From Cephalotus follicularis (taxonomy: Eukaryota > Streptophyta > Magnoliopsida > Oxalidales > Cephalotaceae), in NCBI GenBank assembly GCA_001972305.1, contig BDDD01001673.1, positions 65,124-129,123 on the forward strand: a stretch of DNA of 64,000 bases, read 5' to 3'. Made by a program: the position numbers and the translations under genes. Positions 33,001 to 43,291 of this stretch are shown here, piece by piece. The notes below the pieces were generated by a model. It was not told the DNA's origin, made no database searches, and worked only from the letters and a program-made list of their open reading frames with translations. How positions within the stretch are numbered: position 1 is the first letter of the stretch; every line of letters begins with the position of its first letter.

Positions 33001-33450
33001 GGCAAACCGTCGACGGTCAGAATGTAACCGTCAGCGGTTTAGTACAGAGACAGTTGAGCATTCGAAGTCAAGAACAAAATATGTAAAGCGTCAACGGTCA
33101 AAATGTAACCGCCAGCGCTTAAGGCAGACCGACGAAGGAATACCACAAAGCGTCAACAGTTGAGCACTCGAAGTAAAAATCAAAATGTACAAAGCGTCAA
33201 CGGTCACAGGGAAACCGTCAGCGCGTAAGACCAAGATGCCAACGCTTAAGGGGAGCATGCCAGCGGTTTAGTACAGAGATGAATAAAATTATTTGATGGA
33301 CTTGAAGCGGCAACGCTTTGAAGAAACCGTCAGTGCTTTAGCCAAACCGTCGACATCAAATTCAAAGCATCAGCGGTTAAGCAGGCAAATTAAAATTTAA
33401 TGAATAACGGTAACATCTAAGCGTCGACGCTTAGACCAAATCCGTGACAC
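33001..33450. repeat. GTCGACGG/GTCAGCGGTTTA array in Sirevirus LTR
   Basis: Around fifteen irregularly spaced copies of ACCGTCGACGGTC, ACCGTCAGCGGTTTAG, AAAGCGTCAACGGTC, ACCGCCAGCGCTTAAG and GCGTCGACGCTTAG. Many differ by a G-to-A or C-to-T change in the CG of the core. Confidence 0.8.
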
Positions 33451-33568
33451 TTTGTGTGCGGGTAGCAATCCTAGACTATTTTTTTTCAACGCTAATTTTA
33501 AGGAAACATTTCCCAAAACAACTCTAACGGCTCTATGACTTCTACAACAGGTACAAACTGAAGAAATC

Positions 33569-33576
33569 TATAAATA
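33569..33576 (+). promoter_or_regulatory. TATA box of the Sirevirus LTR
   Basis: TATAAATA about 695 bases into the LTR. TATA-like runs occur at similar places in the reversed LTRs at 21003 and 42553. Confidence 0.6.
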
Positions 33577-33929
33577 AGAGGTTGCAACAACATCAAATAA
33601 GAAGAATTACTACAAGAACAAGAATCACAACAATCAATCACAAAGAAAATCAACACTATTCATATCAAAGTTTATTTCAAGAGTTTCATTGTCATTAGAT
33701 TTTGTTATCTTGTGAGCATATTCTGAGTTGTTGTAAGTGAGCAAATTCAGTCAAAATCCAACTTTAGAGAGGTTACACAAAACATCAAACAACCATTGTT
33801 TAGTTCGATCATAAAGGGGAGTGAACCCTTAGTGAGAAGTGTTTGTAATTGAGTTCAATTACAAGATATTGTAAAGGTGCACCGAATTGTTCCTACAAAG
33901 TAATTCAGAGATTGTATTCAGGAGAGAAT

Positions 33930-34000
33930 ACTAGTGGAATCTCAAGAGGTCTGGAGAAAAGTGGACGTAGGCAAGAGATTAGCCAACCCACTCTAAAATC
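33930..34000 (+). promoter_or_regulatory. Conserved copia LTR box (GTGGACGTAGGC)
   Basis: CTAGTGGAA, then TCAAGAGG, then GTGGACGTAGGC, then CCAACCCACTCTAAA. The same order of blocks is seen at 20590-20662 and 42137-42214 (both reversed) and at 52458-52528. Retention across diverged LTRs suggests a function in transcript 5'/3' end formation or packaging; this is inference. Confidence 0.55.
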
Positions 34001-34180
34001 TGTGTTTGCTTTCTCTTACTCTTTCTCTTTACTTATATTTTGCATATTTTTCCTGCACATTTCAAATTTGTTCTTTGCCTTATTGAATTTTTAATTTAGT
34101 TTTATTGGCTTATATCAAAAAAGTTCATAAATTTACAAATACTAAAATTCACCCTCACCCCCCTCTTGTAGTATTTCAAT

Positions 34181-34192
34181 TTTTATCAGAGC
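34181..34192 (+). promoter_or_regulatory. Degenerate primer-binding site after the Sirevirus LTR
   Basis: TTTTATCAGAGC, two bases after the LTR end. The TATCAGAGC part fits initiator tRNA-Met, but the leading TGG is lost. Confidence 0.7.
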
Positions 34193-34234
34193 GAGTGGAC
34201 TTACAATTCTTAATTGTTAGAGTCTTGAAGATCC

Positions 34235-34318
34235 ATGGCAATGAACATGAATTCCGGAGAAAGCCAAAACATCTCCAAGCCACCATATTTTGATGGCAAT
34301 AACTATAGCCATTGGAAG
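34235..34318 (+). pseudogene. Sirevirus gag start, 28 codons then cut
   Basis: ATG at 34235. The reading ends in PPYFDGNNYSHWK, the same motif as PPFFDGNNYSFWK in the gag at 19808-20394. The match breaks at 34318, where unrelated gypsy LTR sequence begins. It belongs to a second Sirevirus unit to the right of the LTR, of which nothing else remains nearby. Confidence 0.8.
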
Positions 34319-34990
34319 CCACCATCATCAAAGAATTTCAAGAATAAATAAGATAAGGGAATGAGACGTTCTACTCACAAATTGACGAACCCAAAGGCAA
34401 GCGGAGATCACCACCAACTTGATGCCAAACTCCCCATCTACATGACATGCGACCTTAGTAGATCATCAAACAGCACTCCTTATCTACATGACATACGACC
34501 TAAGTAGATCATCAAACAGCAGATTACTAAACTGACATGCACAAATTAACGATTATGCTTATGAATGCAATGAAATGTCTTAAATGCCATAAACTTGCCG
34601 ATTCTGCCAATATTGCATAGAATTTATATATTTATGCCAGAAACTAACTTATTCTTCAATATACATTAAAATTATCCAAATATAACTTCAATCTACTCAA
34701 TTAAAGTCACGGTTACGAAATATTGGCTTCAAATCCTTTTTTCCGCAAAATCCGCTAAAACCGTAAAACATCACTTTTTGACCAAAAACAAGTCGTATCG
34801 AAGTGAAACTTTTCATATCATAATTAAAAAATCCCAGTAGTCTGGCATTCGAAAATCAAGTGAAACCAACAGGCTGAGCTTTAGTCTCCTTTGCAAAGCC
34901 ATCGTTAAACCGAGTTTTCCGTAAAAGCAAAAGCTAACACTTTTTAATAATAATAATAATAATATTATTATTAATATTAATGATGATGCG
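34319..34990 (-). mobile_element. Gypsy LTR fragment, family of the 8622-12123 solo LTR
   Basis: No gene. 34795-34950 matches 10205-10350 in the same direction (CGTATCGAAGT-AAACTTT, ATCCCAGTAGTCT, AAAATCAAGT-AAACC). Both ends are broken. A short AAT/ATT microsatellite at 34945-34982 marks the right edge. Confidence 0.6.
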
Positions 34991-35910
34991 CTCAACGCAT
35001 TTTTGTGATCCACACACGTGTCTTTCTCCCCAAAAATCAAAAACCATATGCTACGACCACTATTTATGATTTTACGAAATACACTTTACCAGACTGATTG
35101 GGACATGGATGTTACACATGATCATTTGAGGATGCACCTGGTGGAGCGTGGTATTTACCGCCGCGCATGCACACGCGAGGTATTTACCACCGTGTATGTG
35201 CTCATATGGTACCTATCACTGAGTATCCTCTTAGATGACACTACTAAGCAGGCTTAGTAGGTTTAATCTATTGATCTGAATCTACTGGGCCGGTCTAGCC
35301 GTCCTCTCCAAATGACTACCCTCCGGGGGTTAGATTGTCATTCTACTTGACTTGACTTATAAAGATATGAGGTCACACGCTCTATAGGATTTACTTGACT
35401 TGATGTGATTGTATTTGATTAGACTTGATATACTTGATCTGATTGATCTACTCAACTTGATAGGCATTCAATGGCACTTACCACTGGGAAGGACTAGTTG
35501 ACTTGATCTAACCGATTCAAGTCTACAAGGTCGGTCTAGCCGTCCTATACAAAGGATTACCCTCTGGGGGTAGTTAGATTACCGAATCTGATTAGACTTG
35601 ATTGATATGGGTTGAGTGTACTGCACTCTTTTATCAATTGTTGTTTACATGATTGTTAGGCTTTTATTAGATCCCACTTTTATGCACTGATCTGGGACAG
35701 TTGTATACGACTGATAGATTGCAACTGGTATTCATGCATTCTTATATGTCATACATCATTACTGTACACTAATTACCTGACACTGTGTACATTTATATAT
35801 GATGTTGCAAACATGTATATAGCATAATCTGCGCATGGGGATGTACCTATTTAGACCTATGGCTAACCCATCATTCAGGACGGAAAATCGATAGTGTTTT
35901 ACGTAGTGCA
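34991..35910 (+). mobile_element. Gypsy LTR, left part, split by the copia element
   Basis: No ORF of note. It holds two related blocks of about 245-bp spacing (GGTCGGTCTAGCCGTCC-then-ACCCTC-GGGGG at 35290-35335 and 35537-35575) and a degenerate GGTATTTACCGCC repeat near 35145-35210. It is interrupted at 35910 by the copia element and continues at 57019-57346, where it ends GACGTCACA. Confidence 0.55.
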
Positions 35911-36524
35911 TGTTGGGAACGGGCTCAAGCACAGCGGAAAACGATAACCAATTTGGACTTTAGGGTTTAGGGCCGACTAATTTTAAATTTTATCCAATTG
36001 ATTAATCCCCAAGCAATGGGATGCTCTAATCTAAGTTTGAATTGTCCCATTGAGTGCCAAGGAAACACTATAGGGTTTCCATAAATCCTAGAAATGGACT
36101 CCATAAAAGTCTTACAAGGAAACACACACAACCCTAGCCAAAAGTCCAACCAACCCGAACCCAAACATCCCTCACCCTAAGGGATGACAAGGAAACCAAC
36201 AAAGGGGCAAGGGGGTTCGGCTAGGGTTCTCTAACCCAAGCTACAACTCGATGCCACGGCCACAAGAACAAGAAGATAAGAGATTCTTACCAAGGTGAAG
36301 ACTCTTTCCTTCAAGTCAAGCTCCCTCTACCCTTTGAATCCAAGAACTCCAAGCTCCTCCTTAAGCCACAGATAAGGAAGACGCAAGCCAAGTGTTTATC
36401 ATACACTAAATCACACTAGGTAAAGATAAGATGCACTGTACAAGTTATCTCCACCTATTGTGAACTTTGAGGGGTGAAAGGAGGGTAAAAAATGGCTGTA
36501 AATCGAACTAGGCGATTTTGGCTT

Positions 36525-37110
36525 CGATGCGTAGGCGAATGGCGTCAATGTGTTCACTAGCAGCAGAAAGAAGAGAGACAGCAGTAGGGAAGAGAGAGAG
36601 AGAGAGAGAGAAAGAGTCTAGTGTGTTCAACAAGCTCTATGAGCTCTTGTCCTTTAGCTATTTATAGTTTTTGACTTCTTTCTCATAAAGTGTGAAATTC
36701 AACTCTCTAGCTTCTTGAACACACTTCCCAAAAGAAACAAACTTCTTTTAAGTTTGGTGAAATGCCACGCATCAGCTTGTCCTGGCATCAACGCCATACG
36801 TCTCATTTTATCTATGCGTCAACGCCAACGATAAGATGAAACAGGCACGTAGTCTTTATTTGTCTTAGCTTCGACGCATAAACCTCATAGCGTCAACGCG
36901 TAAGTCACTGGAATAACATGGTGTCAACGCATGCCCTTTGTAACACCCAGGGACCAAAGCTAGATATGGCGTCGACGCATGCTATCCATGGCGTCAACCC
37001 GTAAGTCCCTGTTTTAGATGGTGTTGACACATGCTATCCATGGCGTCCAGGCCTAAGGACCGTAGCTATAGATGGCGTCAACGTATGATCTTCATGGCGT
37101 TCACGCCTAA
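36525..37110. repeat. GCGTCGACGCATG / GCGTCAACGC array in copia 3' LTR
   Basis: More than twelve irregularly spaced copies of GGCGTCAACGC, GGCGTCGACGCATGCT, GCGTTCACGCCTAAG and GGTGTTGACACATGC. The 5' LTR has the same array at 55110-55715, where some copies keep the CG that the other has lost. Confidence 0.8.
36658..36667 (-). promoter_or_regulatory. TATA box, copia 3' LTR
   Basis: The minus strand reads CTATAAATAG. The same site is intact in the 5' LTR (55253-55262). This is a good match to a plant TATA box. Confidence 0.6.
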
Positions 37111-38413
37111 GACAAGGATGACACAATTTCTTCTATTTTCAAACCCTCTGCTTGTAATATTTCATCATGGCACTGCATGGACCTATATCCAGCAAACGAA
37201 ATACTCACTAGCAAAGCAACATCTTCCCTTATGTTGTCTTTTCACTAAATGACATATGTACCACCACATATCAACATGTTCAAAGTCAGGCAGGACTCGA
37301 AAGCCTGTCATTCTCTGGTATGAAGATAAATTCCCAAAACTTCCTGATTTTTGGTAAGACCATTCTAATAGTCACTGACTATCAAAATAGCCCCGGTGTG
37401 AGGCCAGTCACCCCCGGATCCGTGTATTACCACGTCCATCTATCATGGTCTGAATAGCCAGTCGCTTTATCTAGTCATCGACATATGTGTCGTGTTTCCC
37501 TCATCATACTTGGCTCCGATCACAGTCTAGGGTTTGGATGAATGTCACCCTTAGTAATGTTGCGATAACTATGAATCTACGATCGCACTGAGACTATTGG
37601 TAGACCTCCCATGGGAACCTCTCATTCCCAATCCACCTATTCCTGATCAGGACTTTTAAGTCTTCAACGTATATAGATAAATAGAGCCGGTCACTCTTAT
37701 CTCGGGTGTGACGATCCCCTATTGCGCACTTGCCCATACATCTCAATGCAGCTCCCACAAGACCCAAAGACAACCCTTTTGCCAACACGTGGCTAGTACT
37801 GGAGAAGGCGAAAATCAAAGTCAAGCAGTCAGTACAAAATGCATGTCAGCCGCTCAGGTTAAAGGAGACAACTCAGGCTATAGACCTAGTAGTCACCATA
37901 AACTATACACTACCGAGACCATAGGAATCCTATTGACATTGAGTATTGACTATCCAAATAGGTTTCCTATTGGTGGGTCAGTTCAGTGTCACGCTCTCTA
38001 GCATACACCTCACATTTAGCTTTAGGGATAAACTCAAATGGCTAAAAGATAACCATCCTCCACTGCCAACCCGGGAGCAAGCATAACGTGACAAGTCTTT
38101 GTGGTTCATCAATGGCCCGAAGAAAGTGAACCTATGACTTGGAACGGTTTGTCACAGGGAGTAAGGATCTCATTCTCATAGCCTCCCTGGCACGAGATCC
38201 AACCCTTTTGATGTGACGGGGCGCTATATGACATATAGTTAATTACGAATAATTATTCTGTTTATTTTGGTTGGTTGGGATGAGCCACATAGCCTTGCCA
38301 ATATATATAAGTGCACATGAAATATGAATGGAATTCAGAATTGTATAAATCAAGAGTGTATATATACAAACAATGAGTCATATCGTGGCATACAGGGACA
38401 CACTAACCTAACA

Positions 38414-38572
38414 ATCTCCCACTTGGCCTTATAGCCACGACGACCTATAGCCTAAGCCCATGGCACTTCGATGTCTCTCTAGAACAATGCTGCTCAAGGC
38501 CTTGGTCAGTGTGTCTACTAAATTTGCCTTCGTGGCAACTCTCTCAAGGATAATTTCTCATCTGTCAATGAT
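38414..38572 (-). promoter_or_regulatory. Polypurine tract and end of pol, copia element
   Basis: The minus strand has AAGTGGGAGAT directly before the LTR start TGTTAGG. Upstream is a frameshifted tail of RNase H that can be read as DTLTKAL and MGLGYRS, the usual end of this type of copia polyprotein. Confidence 0.65.
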
Positions 38573-40084
38573 CTATCTAATCAAGTGATACCGTCGTTGT
38601 ATATGCTTGGAGCTATGATGAGACCGAGGTTCTTTGGCCTGTGCAATAGCCCCATTATTGTCACAGTACACCATAACTGGAAGTGTAATGGTTGGAACCA
38701 TATCAAGTTCAGCAATGAACTTTTGCATCCAAACAGCTTCCTTAGCGGCATTTGAGGTTGTAACATATTCTGCTTCCGTGTTGGAGTCAGCAGTAGTTTC
38801 CTGCTTCAAACTCCTCCAGCTCACAGCACCTCCGTTCAGGACGAAAACATATCCTGAAACAGATTTGTGATCATTCGGATCACTGTTGAAACTAGAGTCT
38901 GTAAAGCCCTCTAATCTCAACTCACTATCTCCTCCATAGACCAAGAAGGTATCCTGAGTCCTTCCTAGGTTGACTGCTTCCCAATGTTTCTCACCGCGAT
39001 CAGACTGAAATCGGCTAGCCATACCCAAGGCATAGGCAGCATCAGGTCTAGTACACAGCATGGCGTACATGATAGAGCCAACAGCCAAAGCATATGGCTT
39101 CCTACTCATGCAAGCTCTCTCCTCATTTGTCTGTGGAGACATCCTTTTGGAAAGGTGAATTCCCTGGCCAATCGAAAGAAGGCCCCGCTTGGAATTCTCA
39201 AGGCCATACCGTTTCAGCACCTTGCTGATGTACAGGCTTTGGGAGAGTCCCAACAACCTATTAGATCTATCTCTATAGATCTTTATACCCAATATATAGG
39301 AAGCCTCTCCCAAATCCTTCATGGAGAAGTTCTTGGATAACCATACTTTAATGGACTGCAACATACCCACATCATTCCCTATGATTAGTATGTCATCCAT
39401 GTATAGTACCAAGAAAGTGATATTTGGGCCATCCTGTTTCTGGTAGACACTAGGCTCATCCACAATTTTGATGAAACCAAAAGTCTTAATGGTCTTGTCA
39501 AAATGGATGTTCCAGCTACGGGATGTTTGCTTAAGGCCGTAGATAGACCTTTGGAGCTTACACACTCTCTGTGGATGTTTCTTGGATGCAAACCTCTCTG
39601 GTTGAGACATGTAAATGTCCTCTTCAACAAATCCATTCAAGAAGGTTATCTTGACATCCATTTGCCATATCTCATAATCGTAATGAGTGGCAATAGCAGG
39701 CAATATCCGAATGGACTTAAGCATAGCGACTGGTGAGAAAGTTTCGGTATAGTCGACTCCGTGTCTTTGCCTATACCCTTTCGTGACCAATCACACTTTG
39801 TAAGTCTCTATCTTACCATCAGTGCCAATCTTCCTCTTGAAGATCCATTTGCAACCAACAGGGTTAATACCCTCAGGCGTATCGACCAAGTTCCATACTT
39901 GGTTGGCGTCCATGGAGTCCATCTTGGATTTCATGGCCTCTAGACATGCCCCAGATTCAGTGCTCTTCACTGACTCCTCATAGCTGATAGGCTCATCATC
40001 ATCGATGTCGTTGAGTTCCTCAGTGCCCTCAATGAAAAAGCCATATCTCTTAGGGGGTACCGAAACTCTGTCTGATCTCCTCAT
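38573..40084 (-). pseudogene. Copia RT-RNase H (one main stop)
   Basis: The 5' part (40084-39791) has the RRSDRVSVPPKRYGFFIEG linker and the RT start (MDSMDANQVWNLVD, CKWIFKRKIGTDGK). A TGA at 39788-39790 sits where relatives have Arg (YKARLVAKGY type), a likely CGA-to-TGA change. The rest (39787-38573) is open for over 400 codons: FSPVAMLKSIRIL, QMDVKITFLNG, YGLKQTSRSWN, an intact LYMDDILIIGND catalytic motif near residues 129-140 of this segment, YAMLCTRPDAAYA, KSVSGYVFVLNGGAVSWRS, TEAEYV and YCDNNGAIAQAKEPRSHHSSKHI of RNase H. This is the best preserved pol in the window. The product would copy the element RNA to DNA. Confidence 0.9.
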
Positions 40085-41161
40085 TAGAGGAGCGCCTAAC
40101 TGAGATCCACTCTCGGGTTGGGAACCTTCCCCAACTATGTCTTTAGAGGGTTAAACCTCTAATTCCTCCTCATCTTGTGGGCTTTCACCAGGCAATAACT
40201 CTCTCAGTTCCACCTTGCTCCCACTGCTCCATGCAAGTAGGTATTCCTTATCTAGGAATTTAGCAGTATGCGAAACAAAAACCTTTTGATCGCTGGGGTG
40301 GTGAAAGTAGTATCCTTTTGTCTCTTTAGGATACCCCACAAACTGGCAACGATCCACTCGTGCCTCCAGCTTAGAAGGCTCCTGCCTCCTAACATAAGCT
40401 GGACAGTCCCAAACCCTCAAATAGTTTAGGTTGGGTTTCCTCCCTATATAAACCTTGTAAGGAGTGGAGGGGACGGATTTAGAAGGAATCTAGTTTAGGA
40501 TGTGCACTACCGCATGCAGTGTATAACCCTAGAATGATATGGGAAGATCAGCAAAAGACATCATGGACTGGACCATGTTCATTGAAGTCCGATTCCTCCT
40601 TTCGGACACACCATTATGCTGTGGTGTTCCTGGAGGTGTCCATTGAGAAAGAATTCCATTATTCCTCAGATAAACCTGGAATTTAGCAGGCATGTATTCA
40701 CCGTCTCAATCCGATAGAAGGATCTTAATGGGTTTATCCATTTGCTTTTCTACTTCTAGTTTGAATTCCTTGAATCTCTCAAAGGCTTCAGACTTGTGTT
40801 TCATCAGAAACACATACCCATACAATGACAAGTCATCACTGAAGGTAATGAAGTAGGGCAAACCTCCACTAGCATTGACCGACACAGGTCCGCAGACGTC
40901 GGTGTGGACAAGTCCCAGTATGTCCACTACCCTTTCTCCTACCCCAGAGAAGGGAGATTTGGTCATCTTGCCAATTAAACATGGATCACACGTAGGAAAG
41001 GACTCCACGTTCTGGATGTATAAAAGACCATCCTTAACCATACGTGTTAGTCTAGCCTCGCTAGGATGACCTAATCTACAATGCCAAATGTATGAAGGGT
41101 TTACATCGCATATCTCTTGTTGTCTTTTAGTGCATGTTCCAGTTTGAATTATTAACGCCAT
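40085..41161 (-). pseudogene. Copia integrase (several stops)
   Basis: On the minus strand: pre-integrase zinc region WHCRLGHPSEARLTRM with CDPCLIGKM at about 41080-40960, then the core LVHTDVCGPVSV (first Asp) at about 40900 and ITFSDDLSLYGYVF. A stop follows IKILLSD at about 40706. After the stop the frame continues with GTPQHNGVSERRNRT near 40600 (active-site Glu kept). The C-terminal part (LRVWDCPAYVRRQEPSKL, FVGYPKETKGYYF) is open at 40420-40151. Two further stops lie between 40500 and 40560. Not functional. Confidence 0.85.
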
Positions 41162-42004
41162 TTGTTCATTAGTATTTAAAACATAGATCCCATTCTCAAT
41201 GTGTCAATCACATAAAAGAACATTGTTATGTATAAGTCTACAGCCATATGCAGAAAAAAGTGAGCTCCATGCCCATCTTATACAAATATGAAACAGAAAC
41301 AATGCCTCTTACAAGGTTCATGACAAAATAACAAGGATCAAGTTTAATTACATGGCCATTTCCCAAAAACAATTCAAAAATTCCTATTACCGTGGTGTGA
41401 ATCCTCGATCCATCACCTAAGCTTCAGTCCAAAGCTTCAGCCTCTCTCAGCTGTCTAGTTTCTCTTAGCCCCTACAAAGAGTTACGAATATTAGTTCCAC
41501 AACCTGAATCCTAAAGCCAAGTTGAACTAACATTAGTAGCTAGAAAAAGCTCAATCATGAAAGTACCTGACCCTGAGGCACCTCCAGACTTGGACTTTTG
41601 GAACTCACTGCATTGTGATCTCCAATCTCCATGCTTTCCACAATAAAAGCAATAGTCATCATCCTGTAGCTGTCGGATTGTATCAACGATAGATCCCCCA
41701 AAATTTGGCCCTGCCGACGCAGCTGCATTTCTCCCTTTCTTCTTCTTCCCTTTGGGTTTCATGGGCGCCTTACCCTTGGACTTGGATCCTCTAGATCCGC
41801 CCCCTCTTGAAGCTGTCTAGGAAGAAGTAGAAGGAAGAAACATCACATTCGACTTGGACCTCCTGTGGTCCATGTCGGGTTCGACCGTACGAAGCATTTC
41901 CACAAGTTCAGGCATATTAGTATCCACCTTGTTCATGTGGAAATTTGTGATGAACTGTGAGTATGTTCGAGGGAGAGATGAAAGCACCAGGTCAATGTAG
42001 AAAT
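41162..42004 (-). pseudogene. Copia gag end and protease (broken)
   Basis: The minus strand shows the end of gag capsid (LSSLPRTYSQFITNFHMN at about 41990-41940, then MPELVEMLRTVE). A basic KPKGKKKKGR stretch and an intact-looking zinc knuckle CFYCGKHGDWRSQC (about 41660-41615) follow. The protease has a DSGCGTNI motif at about 41500, preceded and followed by stops. The gag start is lost: at 42005 a Sirevirus LTR end interrupts it, and the other side of that insertion (45059 onward) does not resume gag. Confidence 0.75.
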
Positions 42005-42757
42005 TGAAAATACTACAAGGGGGGGTGAATTGTAGTATAAAAAAATAATCTAAACTTTTTCGGCAATGAACTAAAACAATAAACAATCTCAATATAACAA
42101 AAATGTAAAGAGATAGAGTTAGGAGATATGCAAACACTAGTTTTAGAGTGGTTCGGCCAAACTCTTGCCTACGCCCACTTTTCCCAAGGATCTCCTTGAG
42201 TTTCCACTAGTTCTCCGAATACAATTGCGGGTGCTATTCGGTTACACCTTGGTGATTGACCTCAATCACTTACAACTTACTTTGGGTTCACTCCCCAAAT
42301 GTTCTAGGGTTCACTCCCCTATTACAATCAAAATGTAAATGTTTGTTTTTGTAACTAAACCTCTCACAAGGTTGGATTTTACAATATAGGATTGCTAAAA
42401 ACAATGAGAACAAGAATTGGCTTAGAATGCAAAAATAAGACTTTTGATTGAGCTCTTTGATTTGAATGCCTTGAGTGTGATTTTCTTGAATGATGTTTGG
42501 ATGCTTGATTTGCTTGTGTTGTTCTCTCTTTATTCTTCAGAAAAATTCGTCTATATATAGCTTCTTGTCTCATAGATCCGTTGGGATTAGTTTAGGATTA
42601 ATTCCTTAATGGAATGTCCACTTAAAACTGTCAGAAATTACTGCAGTCGATCAAAGCGTCGACGGACTCCTCCAAAGCGTCGACGGTCATGTGACCGTTG
42701 GGGCTCCCAAATTTGAAATCTCGGCTTAAAGCGTAGACGTTCCATTGCTGATGTCGA
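42005..42757 (-). repeat. Sirevirus LTR, truncated at its 5' end
   Basis: Contains the conserved box (42137-42214), a TATA-like run (42553-42560) and GCGTCGACGG motifs (42655-42700). The order matches the LTR at 20448-21520 (CATGTGACCGTTGGGG shared at about 42690 and 21162). Confidence 0.75.
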
Positions 42758-43291
42758 CCATAACACATTTTACTTTGAGCTTAAACACAATAGTCATTCA
42801 TAATATCTTAAAGGTTGCATAGAGCATTGATTTGTGCTAGGAGTACCAACACATATATGCATTTCATAGCCTGCATAAGATCAAGCCAAGTTCAACACCA
42901 TATTGCATATTAATAGCACAATATAGACAACCATTTCATATATTAAACTGCAATAACCAAGCAAACCATCAACACAAGTTTCATTAATAGAAACAAAATC
43001 AATTTCATTTCACAAGCTTAATGAAACATAAGCTGAAAGCAAATATCCAAGCTACGATTACAACGCTCATAGTTCATAAAGAGAAACAACAGAAAATGCA
43101 AAAGAAGAAACATGAGATGCAAATGCTCAGTCCTCCATGCGAGTGCCCGCATCATCTCCACCGAGATCACCCTCCATGTCATCAGTGGCCGCATCGTCTG
43201 GGGGATCATCGTCGTGGCTGGATGATGAAGATATGAGGCCATCATACACAATAAGGCCCCCAGTAGTAAATCTCTTGAAAAATCTCTTTTG
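42758..43291 (-). other. Non-coding 3' region of the nested Sirevirus
   Basis: AT-rich, without a convincing ORF. It continues the acidic env-like tail on the minus strand (43240-43130 is Asp- and Glu-rich if read past the stop) and then has no clear polypurine tract, probably lost with the LTR start. Confidence 0.45.

Larger units (their letters stand above)
32874..34178 (+). repeat. Sirevirus LTR flanked by internal sequence on both sides
   Basis: 1305 bases, TGTTGACATTTATG to GTAGTATTTCA. To its left are a polypurine tract and env-like ORF (as expected of a 3' LTR); to its right are a PBS and the gag start (as expected of a 5' LTR). A TATA box (33569-33576), an array of GTCGAC-type motifs (33001-33450) and the conserved LTR box (33930-34000) lie within. 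The end matches, reversed, the LTR end at 42005. Non-coding. Confidence 0.85.
35911..38413 (-). repeat. 3' LTR of the minus-strand copia element
   Basis: 2503 bases, uninterrupted. On the minus strand it starts TGTTAGGTTAG and ends GTTCCCAACA. It matches the pieces of the 5' LTR at 46202-46498, 47320-47410 and 54853-57013, with several differences in an 80-base sample (37261-37340 versus 55861-55940). It contains an AG-rich tract (36594-36612), a TATA box and an array of GCGTCGACGCATG motifs. Short ORFs such as 37031-37252 recur in both LTRs but carry no recognisable protein. Confidence 0.9.

Noticed and set aside
37031-38001. Short ORFs repeated in both copia LTRs (37031-37252, 37708-38001; 55629-55850, 56307-56600)
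   Set aside because: Copies due to LTR identity, no domain, and no start context or length to support a gene.
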